Positions 6,956 to 16,100 of a stretch of DNA of 17,679 nucleotides are shown here, piece after piece. Under the pieces are notes generated by a model. It was not told the origin of the DNA, did not search any database, and worked only from the letters and a program-made list of their open reading frames with translations. Position 1 is the first letter of the stretch. Every line of letters begins with the position of its first letter. The stretch is from Puniceicoccales bacterium (GTDB lineage: Bacteria; Verrucomicrobiota; Verrucomicrobiia; Opitutales; LL51). The DNA is taken from positions 1-17,679 of the forward strand of contig JAIRLD010000075.1 of the NCBI GenBank assembly GCA_031259665.1, given 5' to 3'. The position numbers were made by a program, and so were the translations under genes.

Positions 6956-9448
6956 TCAGGCGTCGATATAGGTAGCGTTAAGGGCATTATCTTCGATGAA
7001 AGCGCGGCGGATGGCTACGTCTTCACCCATGAGCATGGAGAATATGGAGTCCGCTGCCGCCGCATCTTCGATAGAAACTTTCAGCAATTTTCGCGTAGTC
7101 GGATCCATTGTTGTTTCGAAGAGTTGTTTGGGATTCATTTCTCCTAGACCTTTGTAACGCTGGATTGATAGACCGCGGCGTCCTAGTTCTCGGATCTTGG
7201 AAACCATCTCCAACCCAGAGTACATCTCCAAAATATTTTCCTGCTCCATCCTCATATGTTCGACGATGTGGTAGCAGGGGTGATTTGTCGTTTCGAAGGT
7301 ACTCAAATCGATACCGACTTGAGCTAATTGTTCCAGCAAATTTTTTAGCTGTGTCGCTTCGAAAATCTCGTGAACCGTAATGCGTTGGCGAATTTTGATA
7401 CCATCGATTTCGATTTCTCGGGTTGTCGAACCCTCGAAAATATCATCAACAATGGCATATTCCGTGTAAAAACTTAATCGTTCTCCTTCGTCGAAAAGAA
7501 ATTTAAAAGATTCTTCGTTTCCCGAACGGATACGGGCGATAAAGCGGGGGAGGGTGAGATCCGGGCGGTGTTGGTCGAGGTAGAGCGGTAAGGGGCAGCC
7601 ATGGCGTAGAATACTAGCACCCAGCGTTTCAATTTTTGAAAAAATATCAATAATTTTAGTGACTACCTCCGGTGCGAAACGGTGATCATCGACCGCTCGA
7701 ATCAGCGTCACATCCTCCGTACCCAACTCGAGGAGAATTTTATTCAGTTCGCTATCATTGTCCACGTAGCGTTCTTTTTTACGGCGCTTAATTTTATAAA
7801 GCGGCGGCTGGGCGATGTAGACGTAGCCGTTGTCAATAAGTCCGCGCATTTGGCGGAAAAAAAATGTGAGCAAAAGCGTTTGAATATGGGAGCCGTCTAC
7901 GTCTGCGTCGGTCATGATAATGATCTTATGGTAACGGCATTTATCCGCATCGAAACCACCCACTTCATCGTGGTTGCCGATCCCTGTTCCACAGGCGGTA
8001 ATAACCATGCGAATGGCTTCGCTGCTGAGGACCTTGTCTAGACGTGACTTTTCCACGTTGATAATTTTACCGAATAGGGGTAGAATGGCTTGAATGGAGC
8101 GGTTGCGTCCCTGCTTAGCGGAACCACCTGCCGAGTCTCCTTCCACGATAAATAGCTCGCATTTGGCCGGATCTTTTTCGGAACAGTCGGCCAGTTTCCC
8201 CGGTAAACCGCCTCCTGTCAGGGCACTTTTGCGGACCGTTTCGCGGGCTTTACGGGCAGCTTCACGGGCACGGGCGGCGTTAAGGCACTTATCGACGATT
8301 TTTTTCCCGAGGCCGGCAGTTGTTTCGAAAATATATTTTAAATTATCGCCGACGATTTTTTGAACGATACCATCCACCTCGCTATTGGAAAGTTTCGTTT
8401 TCGTCTGGCCTTCGAAGCGTGGCTCTGGAACTTTTACGGAAATGACCGCCGTTAGTCCTTCGCGGACGTCGTCGCCGGTGAGCGTGGGATCTTTTTCTTT
8501 GAGTAGGTTATTAGCTTTAGCAAAACCATTAATGACGCGGGTGAGTGCGGTGCGAAAGCCTGATAGGTGGGTGCCGCCTTCGATATTATGGATGGAATTG
8601 GCATAGGCGTAAATCAGGTCATTGTAGGAATCGTTATATTGCATGGCGATATCGACCGTTACCGTATTACTTTTGGCTTCCGGTGTCGTAGAACCGGAGA
8701 AGGCGATCACGTTATCATGGATAGGATTTTTCCCGCGATCGAGGAATTCGACATATTCGGCGATGCCATTTCTAAAGTTAAATACTTCCCGTTTATCATT
8801 GCGTTCGTCGTTAATGGCGATGGTGATACCGGGGTTTAGGAAGGCAAGTTCGCGGAGGCGTTTAGTGAGAATATCGTAGCGGAACTCCCGGGTTTCCGTA
8901 AAGATTTCGGGATCGGGGGTAAAGATAATTTTGGTGCCCGTTTTGTTGGTATCGCCGGTGATGATCATTTTTTGCGTCGTTTTTCCCTGAGAAAATGCCA
9001 TATAGTGCACATGGCCATCCCGTCGGACTTCGACCTCAAAGGTCTCCGAGACCGCATTGACGCATTTTGCGCCGACGCCGTGGAGACCGCCGGAGACCTG
9101 GTAAGCGCCCTTACCGAATTTACCGCCGGCGTGGAGGTTAGTCATGACGAGTTCGAGGGCAGGGATTTGATATTTTGGGTGGATATCGACGGGGATACCG
9201 CGGCCATCGTCTTCGGTGGAACAGGAGCCATTGAGATGGAGAGAGACGGTAATATTTTTGCAATGACCGGCGAGGGCTTCATCGATGGAATTATCGACGA
9301 TTTCGAAGACGCAATGGTGTAGGCCGCGTTCAAGGGTATCGCCGATGTACATATCGGGGCGTTTACGCACACCTTCGAGGCCTTCGAGTTTTTGGATTTT
9401 AGAGGAATCGTAGGCATCGTTAGGTATGGGCATAGGATTTTGACTCAT
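6956..9448 (-). CDS. gyrB: DNA gyrase subunit B
   Basis: GyrB is the ATPase subunit of DNA gyrase and works with the GyrA encoded at 596-3052. The 830-residue protein has the GHKL ATP site: catalytic Glu49 and Asn53 in EIVDNSIDEA, DDGRGIP (80-86), GGLHGVG (120-126), GGTH (291-294) and the QTKTK lysine loop (348-352). The TOPRIM metal site is EGDSAGG (436-442) with Glu436, and DADVDGSH (514-521) with Asp514, 516 and 518. QRYKGLGEMNP (763-773) closes the TOPRIM/tail region. An insert at about 560-750 explains the long, 800-plus-residue form seen in many Gram-negative bacteria. The ATG at 9446-9448 has no Shine-Dalgarno. An ATG five codons later is possible. The gene starts 71 bases after the small acidic gene, in the same direction. 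Confidence 0.97.
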   Translation of the reverse strand: MSQNPMPIPNDAYDSSKIQKLEGLEGVRKRPDMYIGDTLERGLHHCVFEIVDNSIDEALAGHCKNITVSLHLNGSCSTEDDGRGIPVDIHPKYQIPALELVMTNLHAGGKFGKGAYQVSGGLHGVGAKCVNAVSETFEVEVRRDGHVHYMAFSQGKTTQKMIITGDTNKTGTKIIFTPDPEIFTETREFRYDILTKRLRELAFLNPGITIAINDERNDKREVFNFRNGIAEYVEFLDRGKNPIHDNVIAFSGSTTPEAKSNTVTVDIAMQYNDSYNDLIYAYANSIHNIEGGTHLSGFRTALTRVINGFAKANNLLKEKDPTLTGDDVREGLTAVISVKVPEPRFEGQTKTKLSNSEVDGIVQKIVGDNLKYIFETTAGLGKKIVDKCLNAARAREAARKARETVRKSALTGGGLPGKLADCSEKDPAKCELFIVEGDSAGGSAKQGRNRSIQAILPLFGKIINVEKSRLDKVLSSEAIRMVITACGTGIGNHDEVGGFDADKCRYHKIIIMTDADVDGSHIQTLLLTFFFRQMRGLIDNGYVYIAQPPLYKIKRRKKERYVDNDSELNKILLELGTEDVTLIRAVDDHRFAPEVVTKIIDIFSKIETLGASILRHGCPLPLYLDQHRPDLTLPRFIARIRSGNEESFKFLFDEGERLSFYTEYAIVDDIFEGSTTREIEIDGIKIRQRITVHEIFEATQLKNLLEQLAQVGIDLSTFETTNHPCYHIVEHMRMEQENILEMYSGLEMVSKIRELGRRGLSIQRYKGLGEMNPKQLFETTMDPTTRKLLKVSIEDAAAADSIFSMLMGEDVAIRRAFIEDNALNATYIDA

Positions 9449-9467
9449 TTTTTTCTATAGTGGCATA

Positions 9468-9495
9468 AATATATTGTTCGGCAAGCAAAAATCAA
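9468..9495 (-). promoter_or_regulatory. Candidate gyrB promoter
   Basis: On the - strand TTGATT (9490-9495) and TATATT (9468-9473) are 16 bp apart and end 19 bases before the gyrB ATG. The leader would be short and lacks a ribosome-binding site. Confidence 0.35.
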
Positions 9496-9519
9496 GAATA
9501 TTTCACGGAATGACTCTAT

Positions 9520-9867
9520 TTATTTTTCCTTCAATGGCGGGATGATGGTGCCAGGCTTGAGATCAAAAGATTCTCCACTCCACACTTTTTTTCCAATATC
9601 CACCAAGCGCGGATCATCCGTAAAGCCTTCCAATTCTCCAAGCTCTGGATCATTGCATGCAATCAGATCTTCCCAATCGATCGCTTCGATATCGGGTGTT
9701 CCCAGAAAAACGAAACCCTTTTCTAAAATATTTGGTCGCGGTTCAGCAATTTCTGCCGGCTTATCCCCGAGCATAAATCCCACTTCGCCCCGCTCGCCTA
9801 TCGCTACAATTTCGATTGGGAAGTCCCTCGTATCCATAAGGTCTTTTATATTTTCTATATCATTCAT
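9520..9867 (-). CDS. Small acidic protein, candidate immunity or partner protein
   Basis: I do not recognise this 115-residue protein. It is strongly acidic (about 27 Asp/Glu against 12 Lys/Arg), has no signal peptide or membrane segment, and contains a Trp-rich acidic stretch (AIDWEDLIACNDPELGELEG). AAGGA stands 7 bases before the ATG at 9865-9867. It follows the 160-residue frame after 49 bases in the same direction, so the two are probably co-transcribed. A small acidic protein directly downstream of a multi-domain, secreted-looking protein with a distinct C-terminal domain is the usual position of an immunity protein in polymorphic-toxin systems. That role is inference from order and charge alone. 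It could equally be a chaperone for an exported protein, which also tends to be small and acidic. Confidence 0.75.
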   Translation of the reverse strand: MNDIENIKDLMDTRDFPIEIVAIGERGEVGFMLGDKPAEIAEPRPNILEKGFVFLGTPDIEAIDWEDLIACNDPELGELEGFTDDPRLVDIGKKVWSGESFDLKPGTIIPPLKEK

Positions 9868-9916
9868 TTAATTTTCCTTCGCTTTCTATTGAAAATATTA
9901 TCTTTTCATATTTTGT

Positions 9917-10399
9917 TTAATTTTGTTTAATTGTGGCAGGGATTCCACTGTAATCGCCTACAATTTCAATGGATGACGTCGCCAAGAACCCAGCAGGAGG
10001 ATAGATAATCCGAGCTCTCGCAAAAGGCAAATTCATTTCATGCGTATCTGTACCGCTGCCATTAAAAAAAGGCACAGGGCTCCCAATTGATGAAGATTCT
10101 GTTATAGAGTGTTTTATGGTTACCGTATCGCTCGTTTTTGTTTGATCATATCCAGGATGGCTTTTGCGCAAACCTTCACGATTCATGCCACGATATACTT
10201 TGCAGGTATGACTATGAGGGCCTCTACCAGAAAAATCGCATTTTCCTAAAACGAGAGCTGTAAATGCCTGATTCATGGTGAGTATTCTTGCAAATTGATC
10301 TTCTCCTCCGCAATGTCTAGTGCAATATCTGTTGTGTTTTGCTTTTAAGTCATTTTTGGAGAACATTTTAAAACGTCCATTTAGATAGGCGTGATACAA
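9917..10399 (-). CDS. C-terminal part of the upstream protein, split off by a frameshift
   Basis: This frame gives about 160 residues from a TTG at 10397-10399, but it is already open from 10435, right behind a run of five A (T5 at 10433-10437 on the + strand). The upstream frame closes 29 bases past that run. Reading through a -1 shift at the A run joins both into one protein of about 513 residues. The joined stretch GRHEAVILYHAYLNGRF looks like normal protein. If it is instead a separate gene, it starts at the TTG overlapping the upstream stop region, with a weak AGGCGG before it. The domain has Cys/His-rich beginnings (RYCTRHCGGEDQF), a KVYRGMNREGL strand (67-77), HSITESSS (97-104) and IIYPPAGFLATSSIEIVGDY (131-150). 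The Arg-Gly, Ser-Thr and late Glu order is faintly like an ADP-ribosyltransferase, but this is weak. Confidence 0.65.
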   Translation of the reverse strand: MYHAYLNGRFKMFSKNDLKAKHNRYCTRHCGGEDQFARILTMNQAFTALVLGKCDFSGRGPHSHTCKVYRGMNREGLRKSHPGYDQTKTSDTVTIKHSITESSSIGSPVPFFNGSGTDTHEMNLPFARARIIYPPAGFLATSSIEIVGDYSGIPATIKQN

Positions 10400-10401
10400 G
10401 A

Positions 10402-11415
10402 TTACCGCCTCATGCCTGCCAAGTTTTCCTCCTTTTTATGTCCACCAAGATAATAGTTATCACCTAAAGGCTCAGCATCTTGGCGTTGCATAGCAAAGAA
10501 ATATTGCGCAGCTCGGCTTACTTGAGTTTCACTGGAAGCTGCTTGTCTCTTCAAATAAAATTCCATTATTTTGTGACTGCCACCATTGGCATCCATGACT
10601 TTATACATTTCGGTAGTAGCGTTTTTATAGGAAGTTATTAGTGATCGATGCAGTTCATAAAACTCCTCATGCTCCTCATCTGTCGTTTCTGGCGTTATTT
10701 TTGGCGCTTTATGCGAATCTAGAAGCTCTTCAGGCAACATCTCATCTATTCCATTTTGATAAAGAAGGGCCATATCGGTGCCCACCTTTACGGCAAATTC
10801 TGGCTTATCGCCATACATAACCATTTGTGTCGCATAGGATTCGATATACGCCTGCTGTTCTGGAGTACATGCTTGAAAATTCTCTATTTCTCTTAGTTGT
10901 GCCACAGCATCCGCTGCCATTGCTTCTTTCGCCTGTTTAAACTGAAGAACCATATTTCTCCCTAATTCTACTGCAGATTCTGGAGTTTCACCTTCTTTAA
11001 TTTTTTGCTGGATTGCGGCTTCAATTTCCGCCTGCTGCCCTGGGCTACAAAATTGAAAACCCTCCGTTTGCTTTACTTGGACCATAGCATCCGCTGTTCT
11101 TTCTGCATTTTTGTCCCGCATCAATAAAGTTGACATATCATACTTTTCGAGCCATTTTTTTGCTTCCAATTGAGTGTGAAAATCTTTGATGGTGATTTGT
11201 CGTGTGGAACGATTTTGCATAGATGAACCATCGACTTCGGAATTCGCTGGTTCATCCTTTCCTACAATAATCCTTATTCCTCTTGAGTTTTTGATGATCT
11301 GAAGAGAGGATCTATCGGGAGTTTCAAACGAACCACATTTTTGTACAGCTTGGGACGCATTTACACTTGACCATTGGGTTGAGTTACTTGTAGTACTACT
11401 TAATCTATCTGACAT
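10402..11415 (-). CDS. MSDRLSS-leader protein with two 60-residue repeats
   Basis: I do not recognise the family. The 337 residues begin MSDRLSS and share a leader with the 1085-residue protein: V18, S21-Q22 and T32-P33-x-x-S36 fall at the same positions in both. Residues 108-166 and 168-226 are tandem repeats with a period of 60 (ADAMVQVKQTEGFQFCSPGQ and ADAVAQLREIENFQACTPEQ), predicted to be helical. No classical signal peptide is visible. AGGAGG lies five bases before the ATG, a stronger site than those of the gyrase genes. The frame ends at 10402 right after a homopolymer, and the next frame appears to be its continuation. The arrangement of leader, helical repeat stalk, distinct C-terminal domain and small acidic downstream gene resembles a toxin-immunity pair. 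Confidence 0.8.
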   Translation of the reverse strand: MSDRLSSTTSNSTQWSSVNASQAVQKCGSFETPDRSSLQIIKNSRGIRIIVGKDEPANSEVDGSSMQNRSTRQITIKDFHTQLEAKKWLEKYDMSTLLMRDKNAERTADAMVQVKQTEGFQFCSPGQQAEIEAAIQQKIKEGETPESAVELGRNMVLQFKQAKEAMAADAVAQLREIENFQACTPEQQAYIESYATQMVMYGDKPEFAVKVGTDMALLYQNGIDEMLPEELLDSHKAPKITPETTDEEHEEFYELHRSLITSYKNATTEMYKVMDANGGSHKIMEFYLKRQAASSETQVSRAAQYFFAMQRQDAEPLGDNYYLGGHKKEENLAGMRR

Positions 11416-11532
11416 AATTTCCTCCTAATAGATGAAGATTGCATGAAAGTTTTTATATATTAAAAGCTTTTTTGATCTTTCGCGAATATCATTCAATATT
11501 ATTACACAAAAAGGTATAATTTTAACGCATTT

Positions 11533-12810
11533 TCAGGTAGTTTCGGGAGGTGTTTCATCTGTTTGAATTGGAACAAATTCGCACTTGTATCGCTCATCGA
11601 ATGCTTCAAAGCTGGGCATAAGAAGTGCGAATACGTCACAATGATAATAGAGATCCTGGAGCCATTTTTCGTTCTTTTTTCGTGGAAAATTGACACCTCT
11701 GGCCCAGACGGTATAACCTGTCTCCGTTTCACTTCCTTCTACTTTACCGCTCTCGGGAAATCTTTCGGTTAATTGGGCGAGTGCTATTCTTACTTCTTCC
11801 GGGATTTCTGGTCGCTTGAGTTGGAAGCCAGCATATTTCACTATACTATCCGCAAGCATCGCCAATATAGCGGCTTGGCCTCTATGGCAGGTAGAAGATT
11901 GGCTCCAAATATACATGAATTTCTTCATCGCTTGCGTAAATGCTGCAAGAGCTTCTGGATTACTGGGATTTTTTTTCAAATGATTTGCTTCCTCCATGCA
12001 TTCCTTGAAAATACAATTACCAATGAACAACATATTTTGTTTGGAATGAAAAATATGTCCACGGTCGGTTACTTGAGTTTCCAATACGGTTGTATAGTTC
12101 TTTGGTTGGAGCATTTCCCAGTCCTCAGGAAGGGTGGTGTAATCCTTGGATGCTAGCCAGTGAACAAGACGGACTTGCGCCGGGCTAAATATATTATGAA
12201 ATGATTCGACAAGAAAACCCTCATCCATTGGTATTCCGAAGTACTGCATATTGTTCGAGCCTGCCACCATAGCGACGGCGTTCCGTGCCGTTGCGAGAAA
12301 TATTACAATTTTCTCCCAAAAGGCTTGCACCGCTGCATTATTTGACAAATCGAGTTTATCCCGCTCAAGTGCCACCTTTAAGACATTAGTAATCAGTTGT
12401 CTGAGTGGGATGGCAGTTTGCTTGAAAAAGTTTTCATTTCCATAACAACCGGCGGTAAATGTTCGAAGGTCGGCTTGTGTATTCCTTTTATTGACAAGTA
12501 TTTGTTCAATCTCTGCGACTTTGCTTATGTATTGGCTTCCTTTTGTAATTTCTGGGAAAAATAAATCAATATAGGTTTCGGCAATACACTTACGGCTGCA
12601 TTGTGCTTTATCATCGGAAGTTGTTATTTTATCTTGTGTATCTTTAATTATTTTTTTCCATTTTTCTATTTTCCGTGTACCATCTTTTTCGTACCATATT
12701 TTTTGCTCGGCATTCCAGTCGTAGTTATCGATATCTATAGTTCCGTAGGCGCCCTGTTCAAGAAACATTGCCCATAGCAACAAAAAATATATGTGCTTCA
12801 TTTTATTCAT
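11533..12810 (-). CDS. Signal-peptide protein with one copy of a new conserved domain
   Basis: The 425-residue protein starts with a clear signal peptide (hydrophobic core IYFLLLWAMFL, probable cleavage after AYG at 21-23). The rest is one copy of a domain also present twice in the 1085-residue neighbour. Landmarks are CSRKCIAETYIDLFFPEITK (71-90), LRQLIT (136-141), IFKECMEEA (267-275), PEALAAFTQAMKKFMYIWSQ (285-304) followed by SSTCHRGQAA, and WLQDLYYH (383-390). It is closest to the second copy of the neighbour, ending in the same TPPETT tail. The similarity runs about 35 bases past the stop codon, so the gene arose by local duplication. No ribosome-binding site is clear, and ATG 12799-12801 (codon 4) is an alternative start. 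I know no function for this domain. Exported, unknown role. Confidence 0.88.
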   Translation of the reverse strand: MNKMKHIYFLLLWAMFLEQGAYGTIDIDNYDWNAEQKIWYEKDGTRKIEKWKKIIKDTQDKITTSDDKAQCSRKCIAETYIDLFFPEITKGSQYISKVAEIEQILVNKRNTQADLRTFTAGCYGNENFFKQTAIPLRQLITNVLKVALERDKLDLSNNAAVQAFWEKIVIFLATARNAVAMVAGSNNMQYFGIPMDEGFLVESFHNIFSPAQVRLVHWLASKDYTTLPEDWEMLQPKNYTTVLETQVTDRGHIFHSKQNMLFIGNCIFKECMEEANHLKKNPSNPEALAAFTQAMKKFMYIWSQSSTCHRGQAAILAMLADSIVKYAGFQLKRPEIPEEVRIALAQLTERFPESGKVEGSETETGYTVWARGVNFPRKKNEKWLQDLYYHCDVFALLMPSFEAFDERYKCEFVPIQTDETPPETT

Positions 12811-12860
12811 AAGTAAATGTGATATTGTTGAATTTTACTTTAATGCCAATATTTTTTGAT

Positions 12861-12887
12861 TATTTTTACCGAAAAGAGGTAAAAATA
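12861..12887. repeat. AT-rich hairpin upstream of the 425-residue gene
   Basis: TATTTTTACC (12861-12870) and GGTAAAAATA (12878-12887) pair over 10 bp around a 7-base loop, 50-77 bases upstream of the start codon. It may be a regulatory structure in the 5' leader. The rest of the 311-base gap 12811-13121 is AT-rich and otherwise holds only the hairpin at 13017-13046. Confidence 0.45.
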
Positions 12888-13016
12888 TGTACTATAATAG
12901 GTACTATGGAATGTGTATTTTATTTATTTTTGTTGCAAAATTGAAGGTATCGTTGGTAGGTTGTGCTGTTAAGCTTTTATTTGTTTTTTACGGAAATAAA
13001 TATAAATTATAAAATT

Positions 13017-13046
13017 CGGGAAGTTACCGCGCGGACAATCTTCCCG
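13017..13046 (-). terminator. Possible terminator of the 1085-residue gene
   Basis: CGGGAAG (13017-13023) and CTTCCCG (13040-13046) enclose the palindrome CCGCGCGG (13027-13034). On the - strand AATTTTATAATTT follows, which is T-rich but interrupted. It lies 75 bases past the stop at 13122. Confidence 0.45.
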
Positions 13047-13121
13047 TGTGTTGATATCAATATTTTGTTTGGTGAGCAGCCGAATTAGGTATACTGAAAA
13101 AGGTATGATTTTAACGCATTT

Positions 13122-16100
13122 TCAGGTAGTTTCTGGAGGTGTTTCATTTGTTGGAAGCGGAACAAATTCACACTTGTATCGCTCGTCGAACGCTGCAAAG
13201 CTAGGCATAAGGAGCGCAAATACGTCATAGTGGTAATAGAGATCCTGGAGCCATTTTTCATCGTTTTTTCGTAGAATATCAATAGATTCTCCACATTTTT
13301 CTCCACGGGCGTTGCGGCGTTGGGTGCGAACGGCATAACCTGTCTCCGTTTCGCTTCCTTCTATTTTATTACTATCAGGAAATCTTTCGGTTAATTGGGC
13401 CAACGCTGTCCTTGCTTCTTCTGGGACTTCCGGACGTTTGAGCTGACAGCCCGCATATTTTGCCATACTATCGACAAGCATCATTAGCATAGCGGCTTGG
13501 CCTCTATCGCAGGTAGTGGATTGGCTCCAAGTATACATGAATTTTTTTATCGCCTGTGTAAATGCTGCAAGGGCTTCTGGATCATTTTGATTTTCTTTCA
13601 AACGTTTCGCTTCTTCCATACATTCCTTAAAAATACCACTACCAACGTGCAACATACTTAGATAACTGTGGTCAACGTACCCATTTCCCCTTACGGCACA
13701 TCCAAATTGGCTTCGTTTTTGGTAATCGCTATTTGCTTGTTGCCCTAACTTCAGGGTGTCCCATTGGCTGGGATCAAGAGGATACAAATCGGTTGCTAAC
13801 CATCGAGCTAAATAGTTTTGTGATTCACTGAATGAGATATCAAACGGTTCCCCTATATAGTTAGCGTATCCATGTAAAGATTCATTCGGGCTAATCATGT
13901 CATAGTCAATAAAAAAATGCATTCTAAGCTGCGCGTTAAGCTGCGCTTTAAGCTTTTGTATATCATCGGATGCTTGGGGATGGAGTAAATAGATCAGTGA
14001 GTCGTTATATAGGGAGTTACTTTGTTTAAATTGGGCCTTAAAAGTATCAGAAGTTCCATATAGCGGTCTTGCTAGATCTCCAAATCTTTCCATATTTTCC
14101 GAATTCGTTACCGCAGCGATAGCTCCTCGTGCTATTGCACTAAAATGTACAATTTTTTCAAAAAAAATTTGTACTTCCGAGTCATTGTCTGTATCAAGTG
14201 CCTGATGTTCAAAGGCATCGGTAATTAATTGTCGAAGTGGGCCAGCAGTTTGCTGGAAAAAGCTTTCATCTCCATAGTTGCCGGGAGTCAGCGTTCGCAG
14301 ATCGGCTTGTTCATTCCTTTCATTAATAAGTCTTTGTTCAATTTCTGCCATTTTGCTTATGTATTGGCTTCCTTTTGTAATTTCTGGGAAAAATAAATCA
14401 ATATAGGTTTCGGCAATATATTGGCGGCCGCACTCTGCTTTATTGGATGAGGATTTTATTGTGTTTTGTGCATTCTCTGTAGTTGGCCTAGGGCATCTGT
14501 TGGTAAAAATAATTTCTTCCCTCCTCTTTTGATCGCATATATTTCTTACTTGTTCGAGATTCCAGTTATAACGATCCACATCAATCCCCGTATGTGCTGT
14601 AGCTGGTGGAGAAGCAAGTTCTGGTGAAGGTTCCGGAGGTTGTACGGACGATACTGAGTCTACTGGTGTAGCGAGTGGTTGAGTCTCTGGCTGGAATATT
14701 TGCTGCAGCGTGCTTTCGCCATCCATCTCGGGGCTGATTTCGTCCATCTCGGAATTGATTGGCGCAAACGTACAGGGGTATCTTTGGTTGAATTTTTCAA
14801 AAGAATCCATGTAAAGTGCAAATGTGTTAGCATGGTAAAATTCTTTGAGAAATTCTTCATTACTTTCTTCGTCCTGTCCATAATATCCAGAATAATCTTG
14901 ATTGTCTGGGTCAGATGGATCACAATCTTCGGTTAAATTTTCCAGCACTGTTTTTATTTCCTCTGGAATTTTAAGGCTTTCAAGCTTGAAGCCGGCATAT
15001 TGGGCTATACTATCTATGAGCATTTCCAATATAGCGGTTTGGCCTTTTATGCAAGTAGTGGATTGACTCCAAACATACATCAGTTTCTTTATTGCCAATG
15101 TAAATGCTGCAAGGGCTTCTGGATCATCTTTGTTTTCTTTCAAACGTTGTGCCTCCGTAATACATTCTTTAAAAATATCACTACCGACAAACAATATATT
15201 CATTGCGGAATTGTCAATTTTTCCATAAACTGATATAAATCTTCCTAACTTGCTCTCTTTCCCATCCTCCTCATCTGGTATGCAGTCAGAATTTACCGCA
15301 TCGCATTCATAGGGATCAGAAGGATGCGTATCGTCCCCCATCCATTGAAGAAAATAGGTCCGTGCTTCGCCAAATGTATCACCGAGTGGATTGGGTTGCT
15401 TGCAAGTTATTGGTGGTGCTCCAAAGTGTTCCGAGTTCTTCAAGTTTGCTACTGCAGCAATTGTTGTTTGTGATATCATATTAAATATCACAAACTTCTC
15501 AAAAAAATCTTGCAATGCTTCGCTATCTTCCGGAAGTGCTTTTTGTGCGAAGGTAAAGATAATCAATTGTCTCATGGGCCCGATAACTTGATTGAAAAAG
15601 CTTGTTTTTTCGTGGCCTTCGGTGCTAAATATTTGATGACCAACTGATTTGCTTGTACCGTGAGCAAGCATTTCTTCAATTTGTCTAACTTTATTTTTAT
15701 ATTCCTCATTGCCTCGTTTAATTTCCGGGAAGAATGATTGAATATAAGCTTCGGCGATACATTTGCGGCCACACTGTTCTTTATCGGGAGAGCGTGATAT
15801 TTTGTATTGTATATTTTCAATTTGTTGTATCCAATGACGGGTCAGCCTCTGACCATGCGATTGATCATACCTTATTTCCTCGTTGGCTCCTATTCTTTCT
15901 TTCATTATCTCCTGCCAGTCATGAGTATCTACATCTATTCCAGTATGTTTAACTGGCGAAGGAGAGGCAGGCTCTGACTGGGGTTCTATGGGATGTTCGA
16001 GGAGCTCTATTGGTTCTGCTGTATCGGATATGAGTGGAGGAGGAGATGAATCTTCTGGTTGTTCATCGAGTGCAATGCTTGGTTCCATTTCTGGGTCTGC

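Noticed and set aside
10404..10440. Programmed -1 frameshift at the A5 run
   Set aside because: The heptamer is T-AAA-AAG rather than a true X-XXY-YYZ slip site, and no strong downstream structure is visible. A plain indel is more economical, though not excluded.
11502..13336. Two similar frames (11502-11732 and 13085-13336) with matching ends such as KLPENALK
   Set aside because: Both are shadows of the duplicated 3' ends of the 425- and 1085-residue genes; the similarity follows from the DNA duplication.
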